The notes beneath the pieces were generated by a model, which made no database searches, had not been told where the DNA came from, and was given only the letters and a program-made list of their open reading frames with translations. Made by a program: the position numbers and the translations under genes. A stretch of 64,000 nucleotides of DNA from Bradyrhizobium sp. Arg816. GTDB taxonomy: Bacteria; Pseudomonadota; Alphaproteobacteria; Rhizobiales; Xanthobacteraceae. Location of the stretch: contig NZ_JAPRAQ010000019.1 in assembly GCF_029989365.1 (NCBI RefSeq), positions 1-64,000 of the forward strand. Reading direction: 5' to 3'. Each line of letters starts with the position of its first letter. The first letter of the stretch is position 1. This document shows, piece by piece, positions 43,366 to 51,765 of this stretch.

Positions 43366-43728
43366 TCACCGGATCGATCCGGTCGCGTCATCGCTTGGCG
43401 GGGACGGTTCGACGCAGCGAGGGCAGATCACGAGTTTCGTGCCAAGCTGCCTGTCGTTCTCCGCCTCGATTTCGTCATGGACCACCCACCACGCCTCGGA
43501 GAACGGGCGTAAGGTGCCGAGCACTCTTTCCCGCTCCTGATTGGGATTGTCCTGCGCAGGCGCCGGGTTGGCTGCGCTCCGCTTTGTGACAGAGGGACGG
43601 TGATGGGCCTGGTTCGGATCCCGGCCGAGGCCGTCCCATGCGATCGGTCGGCGCTCCTGCGCCGGCGCGGCCGCGCATCCGAGGAGCGCTGCGCAAAAAG
43701 TGAGCAAGATGAAGCCGTGACGCAGCAT
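43366..43728 (-). CDS. Hypothetical small lipoprotein
   Basis: A 120-aa protein with a lipoprotein signal: MLRHGFILLTFCAALLGCAA, where LLGC is the lipobox and Cys18 would be lipidated. The mature part is hydrophilic and Pro/Gln-rich with a CPRC pair near residues 102-105 and WWVVHDEIEAEND. It is probably attached to the outer or inner membrane facing the periplasm. No known family was recognised. Confidence 0.65.
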   Translation of the reverse strand: MLRHGFILLTFCAALLGCAAAPAQERRPIAWDGLGRDPNQAHHRPSVTKRSAANPAPAQDNPNQERERVLGTLRPFSEAWWVVHDEIEAENDRQLGTKLVICPRCVEPSPPSDDATGSIR

Positions 43729-44014
43729 GCCGGACCCTTGGTACGGTACGCGACACGCAAACTCCGCGTGCGGAGCCTTGCATCGCGCCGGTTAAATGGA
43801 ACCTAAGGGAAACGACGTGGCCGCCAGATCCAATATGGAATCGTTCTCTCGCATCACATTGCGAGAGCAGTGAGGCCGCTTCGTGAAATGATGCGGATCG
43901 CATCGCACAACAACTGGCGAAATATTAGGCTGTGAACTCCACGACAGAATCGCTAATAATTTCTTCATAAATTCTACAAACTGGGGTGGGCGCAACTTGG
44001 AAGGGGAGCGACCG

Positions 44015-44107
44015 ATGGCAGCGGCGCTACAAATCAATTTTGCACTTTGGGGCATGCTCATCTGCGCGACCTTGGAATTGGCGCAGACCATCCAGAGGCT
44101 CTACTAG
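44015..44107 (+). CDS. 30-aa hydrophobic small protein
   Basis: An ATG at 44015 follows AAGGGGAG with a 6-nt spacer, a strong ribosome-binding site. The frame encodes 30 residues beginning MAAALQINFALWGMLICATL and ending at TAG (44105-44107). Most of it is one hydrophobic helix with a short polar C-terminal tail. It stands alone in a 427-bp space between two minus-strand genes. The function is unknown; a small membrane regulator is possible. Confidence 0.5.
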   Translation: MAAALQINFALWGMLICATLELAQTIQRLY

Positions 44108-44155
44108 GCCCGACGAAATGCGCGACCGGCGCAATTTCGCCGTCGCGCTTGCCTG

Positions 44156-44542
44156 CTAGCCCACCAGCAACGCGATGAGCGTGAAGCTGACGCTCGCGAT
44201 CACGACCATCGAGAGGATGTAGTTGCGCGGCCGTGCCGTTCGCGCGCGCGGCGGTCTCCGCCGCTGTTCGCTCACCTGCCATGCGGGCTCCGACGGCGCG
44301 AGCGCAGCCTCTGCGCCCGAGCCGATATATTTCACATAGAGCTCGAGCAGCCGCAGCTCGGACGGCAGGTCCATCAGACCCTCGCGGTCGCGCCGCGACA
44401 GCAATTCGAATTCGACGGTTTCCTGGGAGCTCAACTGGCCAAGGACAATGCGTCCCTGGTCCGACAGGCGGTAGTGAAAATCGAGGGGCTGCACGACCTG
44501 CGACCGGTTTGAAAATGAGTAATCTCGAAAAAGCGGAACCAT
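44156..44542 (-). CDS. Hypothetical tail-anchored membrane protein
   Basis: A 128-aa protein. The N-terminal 90 residues are soluble (LSSQETVEFELLSRRDREGL), then a basic stretch RRRPPRARTARPRNY and one C-terminal hydrophobic helix ILSMVVIASVSFTLIALLVG. The topology is thus a cytoplasmic domain with a C-terminal anchor. No family was recognised. The start is the first ATG of the frame; an internal start cannot be excluded. Confidence 0.65.
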   Translation of the reverse strand: MVPLFRDYSFSNRSQVVQPLDFHYRLSDQGRIVLGQLSSQETVEFELLSRRDREGLMDLPSELRLLELYVKYIGSGAEAALAPSEPAWQVSEQRRRPPRARTARPRNYILSMVVIASVSFTLIALLVG

Positions 44543-44782
44543 CCTAGTCTGCGACCATTGCTGAGATTATGACGGCCCTGCAGCCATCGTGACCCGAGCG
44601 GCCTCAATCTGGACGGGACCATCATAGACGGTCGGGAAAAGCCGCAAACCGCCTAAATTGGGCAGGCATTGCGAAGCGGTTGAGCGGATTTCGTGCCCGG
44701 ATCGCCGGAATTTTGCAAGACTGCCTAATCGCCGGACAGTGGCGGATGCAACCCGGTCACATCGCTGGCGGCCGCCTGTTGC

Positions 44783-45220
44783 TCAGCGGCAGCGTGGATA
44801 AATCGCGGCAAGGTCGCGGCCCTTCAGCAAAAGCAATCTGGACGAGAGGCCACCGTGCCGGCTGATCCAGTCGCGCACCGGGCCGGGATAGGCCTGCAGC
44901 ACCGCGTCGGAGGCTTCGGGCTCGGCATAAAAGCGCCCGCGCCGGTCGACCGAACGCGCCGCGTGGAAGCCGAGCACCGCGCGTTTGGTGACGCAGATGC
45001 GCTCGCCCGGCACGATGCTCAGCACCAGCGTGCAGGCGGACAGGCACGGACCGTCGATCACTACGCGCTCGCCGCTCTCGCGCACCTGCTCGAACAGGTC
45101 GAGGAACGGCCCGACCTGTCCGCCCGGCGACTGGATGATGCGGATTTCGGCCATGGCGGGGGTGGCGGTAAAGAGCGCAGATGCGAGCATCCAGGCACCA
45201 ACAAAGAACATGCGTCGCAT
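44783..45220 (-). CDS. Secreted hypothetical protein with a ClpP/crotonase-like core
   Basis: A 145-aa protein with a signal peptide MRRMFFVGAWMLASALFTAT ending near AMA. The mature part has GPCLSACTLVLSIVPG and VLGFHAAR, a pattern like the serine-centred fold of ClpP-class proteins (Ser in the LSACT turn, His in GFHAA). The ATG follows GGAGTGCTCC. A longer reading frame runs upstream but crosses a palindromic repeat. It would be a periplasmic protein; activity is unproven. Confidence 0.65.
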   Translation of the reverse strand: MRRMFFVGAWMLASALFTATPAMAEIRIIQSPGGQVGPFLDLFEQVRESGERVVIDGPCLSACTLVLSIVPGERICVTKRAVLGFHAARSVDRRGRFYAEPEASDAVLQAYPGPVRDWISRHGGLSSRLLLLKGRDLAAIYPRCR

Positions 45221-45244
45221 GGAGCACTCCACAAGCTCGATCCC

Positions 45245-45331
45245 GTAGGGTGGGCAAAGCGTAGCCCACCAATGGCATCGCAAATCTGGAGGGAAGGTGG
45301 GAACGGCGCTTCGCGCCTTTGCCCACCCTAC
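45245..45331. repeat. Palindromic intergenic repeat (GTAGGGTGGGCAAAG type)
   Basis: GTAGGGTGGGCAAAG (45245-45259) and its exact inverse CTTTGCCCACCCTAC (45317-45331) flank a 57-bp centre that has further GCGTAGCCCACC-like homology. This is a dispersed element found in many alphaproteobacteria. It lies between two minus-strand genes. Confidence 0.8.
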
Positions 45332-45342
45332 AAATCCTGTGC

Positions 45343-46131
45343 CTACCCGTTCCGCCGTTCGCCGCGCAGCGTAGGCAGGCCGATGCCAGCCGCATCGAAG
45401 CCGCCATCGACGGCCAAAATTTGGCCGGTGATGTAGCTCGATCGTTCCGAGCACAGGAAATAGATCGCTTCGGCGAGTTCCTCCTCCAGGCCGTAGCGGT
45501 TGAGCGGAATGGCGTCGTGATAGTCGGCGCGGATCTCCCTGGTATGCACCTGCTTCGCCATCGCGGTGTCGACCGGCCCCGGCGCAACCGCGTTGACGCG
45601 GATGTTGAGCGAGGCGAGCTCGACCGCGAGCTGCTTGGTCAGGTGCGCAAGGCCCGCCTTGCTGGTGCCATAGGCCGAACGCAGCGTCGAGGCGCGCACC
45701 GCCGAGATCGAGGTGACGTTGACGATGGCGCCGCCGCCTTGCTCGCGCATCAGCGGCGCGGCCGCCTTGGTGCACAAAAACGGGCCGGTGAGATTGACCG
45801 CCATGATCCTGTTCCAGTCGGCATCGCTGGTCTCCAGCACTGGCGCGAACACGGCGACGCCGGCGTTGTTGACGAGAGCATCGAGCCGACCGAAGCGGCT
45901 CATGACCGCCGCCATTGCAGCTGCCACGGCGGCTGCGTCGGAGACGTCGCAGGTGATTGCCAGCGTGTTATCGGGATTCTTCAGCGCCGCCGCCGCGCTT
46001 GCCTGCAGCTCCCCCTCGATATCGAGCAGCGCGACGCGCCACCCTTCGGCCAGGAATTTCTTGGCCGTCGCCAGCCCGATGCCTCGCGCGGCTCCGGTGA
46101 CGAGGGCGACGTTTTGTAGGGCCTGCGGCAT
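45343..46131 (-). CDS. Short-chain dehydrogenase/reductase
   Basis: A 262-aa classical SDR with TGAARGIGLATAKKFL (cofactor), NNAG, catalytic Ser in NVTSISAV, and the motif YGTSK, then VNAVAPGPVDTAM. All four catalytic residues are present. It is divergent from the cupin gene with an 89-bp gap. The likely role is oxidation or reduction of a small alcohol or ketone; no closer assignment is possible. Confidence 0.9.
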   Translation of the reverse strand: MPQALQNVALVTGAARGIGLATAKKFLAEGWRVALLDIEGELQASAAAALKNPDNTLAITCDVSDAAAVAAAMAAVMSRFGRLDALVNNAGVAVFAPVLETSDADWNRIMAVNLTGPFLCTKAAAPLMREQGGGAIVNVTSISAVRASTLRSAYGTSKAGLAHLTKQLAVELASLNIRVNAVAPGPVDTAMAKQVHTREIRADYHDAIPLNRYGLEEELAEAIYFLCSERSSYITGQILAVDGGFDAAGIGLPTLRGERRNG

Positions 46132-46220
46132 TTGCTAATCTGTCCTGTGTCCGAAAGGGGCGCGCACGAGCGCGGGCTCCTTTTACTTCGCTTTCGTCCC
46201 GGCAAGAAGGGCTCCAGGCC

Positions 46221-46598
46221 ATGCTCATCGATCCCAGCACGATCCCGCTCGAGGAATGGCGGCCAGGTGTGAAGACCCGCATGGTCGCATCCGCGCACAA
46301 CGGCGCGACCGCGCTCTGCATCTTCGAGCAATGGGTCGATCCCGGCGCCGGCGCGCCGACGCACAGTCACACGGTCGAGGAGGTGCTCACCGTGCGGGCG
46401 GGCGAGGCGGAGATGTGGGTCGAAGCCGAGCGTATCACGGTGACGGCCGGACAGGCGCTGCTGGTTCCCGCCGGCCGCAAGCACGGCTTTCGCAATTCGG
46501 GAGCGACCATGCTGCACGTGCATGCGGTGTTGGCCTCGCCGGTCTTCGAGATGCTGCCGGAAGGGGCGAGTGAAGCGACGCGACGCTGGGAGCGGTAG
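46221..46598 (+). CDS. Cupin-domain protein
   Basis: A 125-aa single-cupin protein. Motif 1 is DPGAGAPTHSHTVEEVLTVRAGEAEMW (His48, His50, Glu54-type ligands) and motif 2 is LVPAGRKHGFRNSG with the third His. The metal site therefore appears complete. It may be an isomerase or dioxygenase-like enzyme, or a small-molecule sensor. It shares a divergent promoter with the SDR gene. Confidence 0.88.
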   Translation: MLIDPSTIPLEEWRPGVKTRMVASAHNGATALCIFEQWVDPGAGAPTHSHTVEEVLTVRAGEAEMWVEAERITVTAGQALLVPAGRKHGFRNSGATMLHVHAVLASPVFEMLPEGASEATRRWER

Positions 46599-46691
46599 GG
46601 TAAGGGCGCCTGTCTCTATCACCGTCACCCCAGGGCGGCCGCTTCTGCAGCGGCCCTCGAAGGGCGACGGGGATAGTGATAGGGCCAGGGC

Positions 46692-48359
46692 TTACGCCAG
46701 CTCCGCCGATGCGCGCTGCATGTTCGACGACATGTCTGAGGTCACGATGCTCTGCTCCTCGACCGCGGCCGCGGTGGAGGCGATGAACTCGTTGACGCCG
46801 GCGATCGCGGCCTTGATCGCGGTGAGCGAGCTCGCAACGTCACCCGAGATGGTGTTCAGCGCGTCGATCTCGGAGGTAATCGTGTCGGTGGCCTGCTTGG
46901 CCTGGCTGGCGAGGTTCTTCACCTCGGAGGCGACCACGGCAAAGCCGCGGCCCGCTTCGCCCGCCCGCGCCGATTCGATCGTGGCGTTGAGCGCAAGCAG
47001 GTTGATCTGACTGGTGATGCCCGAAATCATCTCGACGATGCCGCTCATGGCCTGCGCGGCCGCGTTCAGTCGCTGGGCCTGACCGTCGGCGGCGTCGACC
47101 CGGCTGCTCGCGACCTTGGAGGTCTCGCGCGATTTCGCCATGGTCTCGGAGATCTCGCGGATCGATGCACTCATCTGCTCGCTGCCGGCCGCCACCGCCT
47201 CGATCAGCCCGCGCGCATTGTCGGCCTTCTTGCGGCCGATCGCCTGCGCGGTGATGTCGGTGGCGTATTTCACCACCTTGTAGGGTTTTCCGTTGAGATC
47301 CAGAATCGGATTGTAGGATGCCTGGATCCAGATCTCGCGGCCGCCCTTGGCGATCCGCTTGTATTCGGCGGCCTGGTATTCGCCGCGGTTGAGCGTCTCC
47401 CAGAACTGGCGGTAGGCCGCCGAATGCTTCTCGTTCGGCTCGACGAACATGGAATGGTGCTGGCCCTTGATCTCGGCCAGCGAATAGCCCACCGCCTTGA
47501 GAAAAGTCTCGTTGGCGGTGCGGATCGTGCCGTCCATGTTGAACTCGATCACCGCCTGCGACTTCTGGATCGCTGCGAGCTGGCCGTCATTGTCGGCGGC
47601 CTTCATCTTCTGCGCGGTGATGTCGGTTGCGAACTTCACCACCTTGAACGGCTTGCCGGTCTCGTCGAGGATCGGGTTGTAGGTCGCGAGAATCCAGATC
47701 TCCTTAGCCCCCTTGCCGAGCCGCTTGTACTCGGCCGCCTCGAACTCGCCGCGGTTCAGCCTGGCCCAGAACGCGGCATAGGCCGAGCTCGCGCGGTCCT
47801 CGGGCGTCACGAACATGCTGTGATGCTTGCCCCTGATCTCGTCGAGCGAATAGCCCATTGCGCCCAGGAAGTTCTCGTTGGCGGTGACGATGGTGCCGTC
47901 CATGTTGAACTCGATCACGGCCTGCGCGCGGTTGATCGCGGCGATCTTGCCGGAGTCTTCCATGGTCTTGATCTTGTACGCCGTGATGTCGGTGGCGAAC
48001 TTGATGAAGCTGACCACCTTGCCGTTCTTGTCCAGCAGCGGGGCGTAGGAGGCATGAACCCAGACTTCCTTGCCGTTCTTGCCGAAGCGCTTGTATTGCG
48101 TGGTCTGGAATTCGCCGCGGTTCAGGCTGGCCCAGAAGTCGCGGTAGCGGGCGCTCTCGCGCTCAGTCGGGCTGACGAAGATGCTGTGATGCTTGCCCTT
48201 GATCTCGGCGAGCGAATAGCCGCTCATTTTCAGAAGGTTCTCGTTGGCATCGAGGATGGTGCCATCGAGATCGAATTCGATGACGGCCTGCGAGCGATCG
48301 AGGGCGTCGACTTCCGCGAGCGCGTGCTGGATCCTGGCCTTGCTGTTGAAATTGAACAC
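46692..48359 (-). CDS. Soluble chemoreceptor with three tandem PAS domains
   Basis: A 555-aa methyl-accepting protein with no membrane segment. Three PAS-PAC units begin with S/AQAVIEF at residues 23, 145 and 267, exactly 122 residues apart, each with GKHHS-or-GQHHS-M/IFV and KFATDIT-like ends. The signalling domain follows, with INLLALNATIESARAGEAGRG near residue 450. GTG at 48359 was chosen (GGGGAA upstream); a TTG 24 nt earlier lacks an RBS. It should sense an intracellular cue, perhaps redox or oxygen through a bound cofactor, and signal to CheA. Confidence 0.9.
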   Translation of the reverse strand: MFNFNSKARIQHALAEVDALDRSQAVIEFDLDGTILDANENLLKMSGYSLAEIKGKHHSIFVSPTERESARYRDFWASLNRGEFQTTQYKRFGKNGKEVWVHASYAPLLDKNGKVVSFIKFATDITAYKIKTMEDSGKIAAINRAQAVIEFNMDGTIVTANENFLGAMGYSLDEIRGKHHSMFVTPEDRASSAYAAFWARLNRGEFEAAEYKRLGKGAKEIWILATYNPILDETGKPFKVVKFATDITAQKMKAADNDGQLAAIQKSQAVIEFNMDGTIRTANETFLKAVGYSLAEIKGQHHSMFVEPNEKHSAAYRQFWETLNRGEYQAAEYKRIAKGGREIWIQASYNPILDLNGKPYKVVKYATDITAQAIGRKKADNARGLIEAVAAGSEQMSASIREISETMAKSRETSKVASSRVDAADGQAQRLNAAAQAMSGIVEMISGITSQINLLALNATIESARAGEAGRGFAVVASEVKNLASQAKQATDTITSEIDALNTISGDVASSLTAIKAAIAGVNEFIASTAAAVEEQSIVTSDMSSNMQRASAELA

Positions 48360-48666
48360 TTGAAGTTCCCCGTAATGTTTCAACTATGCGTCGGCCGAGC
48401 TGCAATGGGCCTTCTCGAAAAGTTGCATGCGCGCGTTGATCAACTGTAAACCCTTGCAGCAAGCTGCGCGGTCTCCGGCGCTGGCCATGTTGTTCTGCGC
48501 GCGAAGATTCTCGTCCTATATGCACGGCGGTGAACATATTCGGACCGTATTCGTACGGACCCGCCTCGCGATATTTTCGCATCGTCTCTGTTGAAATTCG
48601 GCGAGCAATGTCGGGGCACGCGTTCGTGCATTGTCTTCAAGAGGAACTTCTCAGCGGAGACCATCG

Positions 48667-49032
48667 ATGCCTGACGACCGCGAGCACCTGATTCGAGACC
48701 TGTTCGCCGCCTATCTCGGCAACGACCGGCAACGGGTCGCCGACGCATTGGCGGACGATTTCCGCTTCACCAGTCCGTTCGACGACGACCTCGACAAGGC
48801 GGCCTATTTCGAGCGCTGCTGGCGGGACGCCGGCTGGATCGCGCGACACGACATCGAGCGGATTTTCGTCCGGGGCGACGAGGCCTTCGTCACCTATCTC
48901 TGTCTGGCGAAAGATGGCAGGAGCTTTCGCAACACGGAGTTCTTCACCTTTGGCGGTGGCAAGGTCCGCCGCATCGACGTCTATTTCGGCGCGGCTCGGA
49001 AGGATGGGCGTTTCCTGCCACAGCCGCGCTAG
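48667..49032 (+). CDS. SnoaL/NTF2-like protein
   Basis: A 121-aa protein of the NTF2-like cone fold: an N-terminal helix pair (DREHLIRDLFAAYLGNDRQRVADALADDFRFTSP) followed by four strands ending VRRIDVYFGA. Such proteins are small hydrolases, isomerases or binding domains. AGCGGAGACC precedes the ATG. It is 166 bp before a YCII-type gene. Confidence 0.85.
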   Translation: MPDDREHLIRDLFAAYLGNDRQRVADALADDFRFTSPFDDDLDKAAYFERCWRDAGWIARHDIERIFVRGDEAFVTYLCLAKDGRSFRNTEFFTFGGGKVRRIDVYFGAARKDGRFLPQPR

Positions 49033-49198
49033 CGGCCGGCGCAATGACCTCCGGAATAATTTTCATCACCTTGTCGGTTCCGTAAAGGTTGGTTCGTCTT
49101 AGAGGTAAGGGCGGGCGGCCCGGACCGCCGCTCCCGTCCTTCCGGGGGTGGCGCCGCGCCGCGCAAACCCGAAACGGCAAAGCAAGCAAGGACTGCTC

Positions 49199-49603
49199 AT
49201 GCGATTCATGATGCTAATGATTCCGCTCGGCTACGAGACCGCGCCGCCGGACGTGCAACTCGATCCCGAACGCGTCGCCGCGATGATGCGCTACAACGAG
49301 GCTCTGAAGGATGCCGGCGTGCTGATCACGCTCGACGGCCTGCACCCGCCGTCGATGGGCGCGCGCGTCTCGTTCGCGACCGGCGAGCCCATCGTGACCG
49401 ACGGCCCCTTCGCCGAAGCCAAGGAAGTCCTGGGCGGCTACTGGATGATCGAGGTTGCCTCGCGCGAGGAGGCGATCGCCTGGGCGAAGAAGTGCCCGGC
49501 CTCCGCCAATGAAGTCATCGAGATCCGGCAGGTGCAGGAGATGGCCGACTTTTCGCCGGAGGTACAGGCAGCCGCCGCCGGCTTCGACGATCTGAAGGCG
49601 TAG
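49199..49603 (+). CDS. YCII/DGPF-family protein
   Basis: A 134-aa protein with the canonical segment VTDGPFAEAKEVLGGYWMIEV. It starts MRFMMLMIPLGYE, typical for the group. It lies about 8 kb from the ECF42 gene and may belong to its regulon, as DGPF proteins usually do. The function is not established. Confidence 0.9.
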   Translation: MRFMMLMIPLGYETAPPDVQLDPERVAAMMRYNEALKDAGVLITLDGLHPPSMGARVSFATGEPIVTDGPFAEAKEVLGGYWMIEVASREEAIAWAKKCPASANEVIEIRQVQEMADFSPEVQAAAAGFDDLKA

Positions 49604-49669
49604 CCGAGACGGCCGCGGATCAAATCGCGGCTTCGTCAATCCATCATCCATCAACAAAGGAGTGAACCA

Positions 49670-50032
49670 ATGAGCACCGATACCTATCTCGCCGTTTTCC
49701 TCGGCAGCAAGACCAGCCCGCAATGGGCCGCATGGAACGCGATGTCCGAGACCGAGCGGAAGGCGAAGGAGCAGGAGGGCATGGCGGCCTGGAAAGGCTG
49801 GGTCGAGAAGCATCAAGGCGCGATCCAGGCCATGGGCGGCCCTCTCGGCAAGACCAAGAAGGTCGACGGCAAGGGCGTCGCGGACATCGCCAACGAGATG
49901 GGCGCTTTCACCGTGGTCCGCGCCGCGTCCCATGAGGCCGCAGCCAAGATGTTCGAGAACCACCCGCACTTCGCGATCTTCCCCGGTGAACGCGTCGAGA
50001 TCATGCCGGTGCTGCCGATTCCCGGCGGCTAG
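49670..50032 (+). CDS. YCII-related protein
   Basis: A 120-aa protein: MSTDTYLAVFLGSKTSPQW at the start and AAAKMFENHPHFAIFPGERVEIMPVLPIPG at the end, as in YCII-related (GTP-pyrophosphokinase-unrelated) small proteins. The DGPF motif itself is not present. AAAGGAGTGAACCA precedes the ATG. It is 66 bp after the DGPF gene and probably on the same transcript. Confidence 0.85.
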   Translation: MSTDTYLAVFLGSKTSPQWAAWNAMSETERKAKEQEGMAAWKGWVEKHQGAIQAMGGPLGKTKKVDGKGVADIANEMGAFTVVRAASHEAAAKMFENHPHFAIFPGERVEIMPVLPIPGG

Positions 50033-50037
50033 GCCGT

Positions 50038-50134
50038 GTCATTCCGGGGGCGCGCACACGCGCGAACCCGGAAATCTCGAGATTCCGGGTTCGGCTCGTC
50101 GAGCAGCCCCGGGTCGAGCCGCCCCCGGAATGAC
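50038..50134. repeat. Palindromic intergenic repeat
   Basis: GTCATTCCGGGGGCG (50038-50052) and its exact inverse CGCCCCCGGAATGAC (50120-50134) enclose a second near-perfect palindrome centred on ATCTCGAGAT. The element begins just after the YCII-related stop and could also act as a terminator. Confidence 0.8.
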
Positions 50135-50187
50135 GAGGTGGCCGGTTAATCAAGTCCGGCCTGCGCTAGTGACCTTCACGCCCGGCT

Positions 50188-50208
50188 CATGTAAAGCTCG
50201 TTCACATG
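50188..50208 (+). promoter_or_regulatory. Candidate TetR operator over the tetR start
   Basis: A 21-bp imperfect palindrome with arms CATGT (50188-50192) and ACATG (50204-50208) covers the start codon of the TetR gene. Its TGTAA half resembles the perfect palindrome found upstream of the DUF2852 gene (51014-51032), so one regulator may use both. Confidence 0.45.
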
Positions 50209-50946
50209 AGCTGGCGCAAGGACCAGGGCCGCGCCGAGCGCGGCTATCACCACGGCAATCTGAAGGAAGCCCTGTTGCAGGCCGCCCTCGGGCTGATCGC
50301 CGAGAAGGGCGCGGCCGGGTTCACCTTCGCCGATGCCGCGCGCATGGCGGGCGTCAGCGCGGCGGCGCCTTACCGGCATTTCCGTGACCGCGACGAGTTG
50401 CTGGCCTCGATCGCGCAGCGCGGCTTCGAGCAGTTCGAGCAGCGCCTGACCGCGGCCTGGGACGACGGGCGCCCGGATACGGTCACGGCGTTCGAGCGCG
50501 TCGGCAAGGCCTATCTCGCCTTTGCCCGCGAGGAGCCTGCCTTCTACAACGCGATGTTCGAATCAGGCGTGCCGGTCGATTCAAATCCGGCTCTGCAGGC
50601 CGCCAGTGAACGCGCCTTCAACATCATTCGCGCCGCCGCCGAGCGGCTTGCCGCGCTGGCGCCGCCCGGCACGCCGCGGCCACCAGCCATGATGATGGCG
50701 CTGCACATCTGGTCGATGGCGCACGGCGTGGCCTCGCTGTTCTCGCGCGGCGACGCCGCGCGGCGAAAACTGCCGATGTCGCCGGACGAGCTGCTCGAAG
50801 CCGAGGTGCTGATCTATCTGCGCGGCCTCGGCTTTCCGACCGACCGCCGTCCGCCGGCGAGAAGCGCCGAGCCGCCGCCGGTGCCACCGGAGGCATCCTC
50901 CGGTTCTGGCCTGCCGCCCGGCGGACCCTGGGGCAAGCCGAAATAA
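50206..50946 (+). CDS. TetR-family regulator with WHG-type C-terminal domain
   Basis: A 246-aa regulator. The HTH is FTFADAARMAGVSAAAPYRHFRDRDELL (about 44-71). The ligand domain has MALHIWSMAHGVASLFSRGD, the WHG-type feature. The last 35 residues are Pro/Gly-rich (PPPVPPEASSGSGLPPGGPW) and probably unstructured, which is unusual. It is followed by the DUF2852 gene in the same direction, and an operator-like palindrome is found before each gene. Confidence 0.9.
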   Translation: MSWRKDQGRAERGYHHGNLKEALLQAALGLIAEKGAAGFTFADAARMAGVSAAAPYRHFRDRDELLASIAQRGFEQFEQRLTAAWDDGRPDTVTAFERVGKAYLAFAREEPAFYNAMFESGVPVDSNPALQAASERAFNIIRAAAERLAALAPPGTPRPPAMMMALHIWSMAHGVASLFSRGDAARRKLPMSPDELLEAEVLIYLRGLGFPTDRRPPARSAEPPPVPPEASSGSGLPPGGPWGKPK

Positions 50947-51013
50947 AATTGCGCAAATAATTTGGCGACCCTGTCAGGCGGCCGGCTTGACAAAATCGCG
51001 GGATGGTCTAGCT

Positions 51014-51032
51014 ATGTAAATGTTATTTACAT
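51014..51032 (+). promoter_or_regulatory. Perfect 8-bp palindrome upstream of the DUF2852 gene
   Basis: ATGTAAAT-GTT-ATTTACAT (51014-51032), an exact inverted repeat with a 3-nt spacer, lies 35-53 bp before the start of the next gene. It is of the size and type bound by TetR dimers and shares its ATGTAA half with the site at 50188. Confidence 0.6.
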
Positions 51033-51066
51033 TCACAACGGCGCTGGTGCCGTGATGGAGATGGAA

Positions 51067-51561
51067 ATGGCCTACACCGCTGATGTCAATCGATGGCGCG
51101 GCCCCTCGGACCAACACCAACAATACGAGCATCCGCGCATGCTCGACACGCCCTGGCATCCCGGCTGGATCGCCGTGACCATCCTCGGCTTCATCATCTG
51201 GTGGCCGATCGGACTTGCCCTTCTCTTTTTCACACTCGGGAGCAGAAGAATGTCGTGCTGGAGCAACCAGGATCGCTGGCAGAACAAGATGGAGCGGATG
51301 CAGTACAAGATGGACCGCATGCGCGGCCGCATGGAGCGCCGGGGCTTTGGCTTCGGCTTCGGTCCGCCCTCGAGCGGCAACCGCGCCTTCGACGAGTACC
51401 GCACCGAGACGCTTCAACGGCTCGAGGAAGAGCAGGTCGAGTTCAAGAACTTCCTCGACCGTCTGCGTCACGCCAAGGACAAGGAAGAGTTCGACCAGTT
51501 CATGGCGCAGCACAAGACGCGCCCGACCCCGCCGCCGACCGATCAGCAGTCTCAAGGCTGA
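51067..51561 (+). CDS. DUF2852 membrane-associated protein
   Basis: A 164-aa protein. After a polar start it has HPGWIAVTILGFIIWWPIGLALLFF (one or two membrane passes near 33-60), then a charged Met/Arg-rich section NKMERMQYKMDRMRGRMERRG and a coiled-coil-like tail ETLQRLEEEQVEFKNFLDRLRHAKDKEEFDQFM. This is the DUF2852 pattern found in Rhizobiales. Three in-frame ATGs exist at 51055, 51061 and 51067; the last has GGAG at good distance. The function is unknown; membrane stress is often proposed for such proteins. Confidence 0.85.
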   Translation: MAYTADVNRWRGPSDQHQQYEHPRMLDTPWHPGWIAVTILGFIIWWPIGLALLFFTLGSRRMSCWSNQDRWQNKMERMQYKMDRMRGRMERRGFGFGFGPPSSGNRAFDEYRTETLQRLEEEQVEFKNFLDRLRHAKDKEEFDQFMAQHKTRPTPPPTDQQSQG

Positions 51562-51621
51562 TCCGGGGTCTGCCTCTCAAAGCCTTCAGGCGCATGCCCC
51601 CAAAGTCCTGATGGCCCCGAG

Positions 51622-51662
51622 CCGCCCGCCTGCGCAACCCGCAGGCGGGCGGTTTGGTTTTT
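51622..51662 (+). terminator. Rho-independent terminator after DUF2852 gene
   Basis: A perfect 13-bp GC stem CCGCCCGCCTGCG/CGCAGGCGGGCGG (51622-51634 with 51640-51652), loop CAACC, then TTTGGTTTTT. It is 60 bp past the stop and is the clearest terminator in the window. Confidence 0.88.
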
Positions 51663-51765
51663 CGGGGACCAGAACCAACTGCCGACGATCCGACACCAAG
51701 ACTTGCGCGAAGACTTGCGCGTGCCACCTCGATCCGCCGGGCTGCTCTTGTCTGGACGACACATC

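Noticed and set aside
44855..45436. Plus-strand ORF opposite the secreted hypothetical protein
   Set aside because: It is antisense to a signal-peptide gene, crosses the palindromic repeat and has no RBS or family features.
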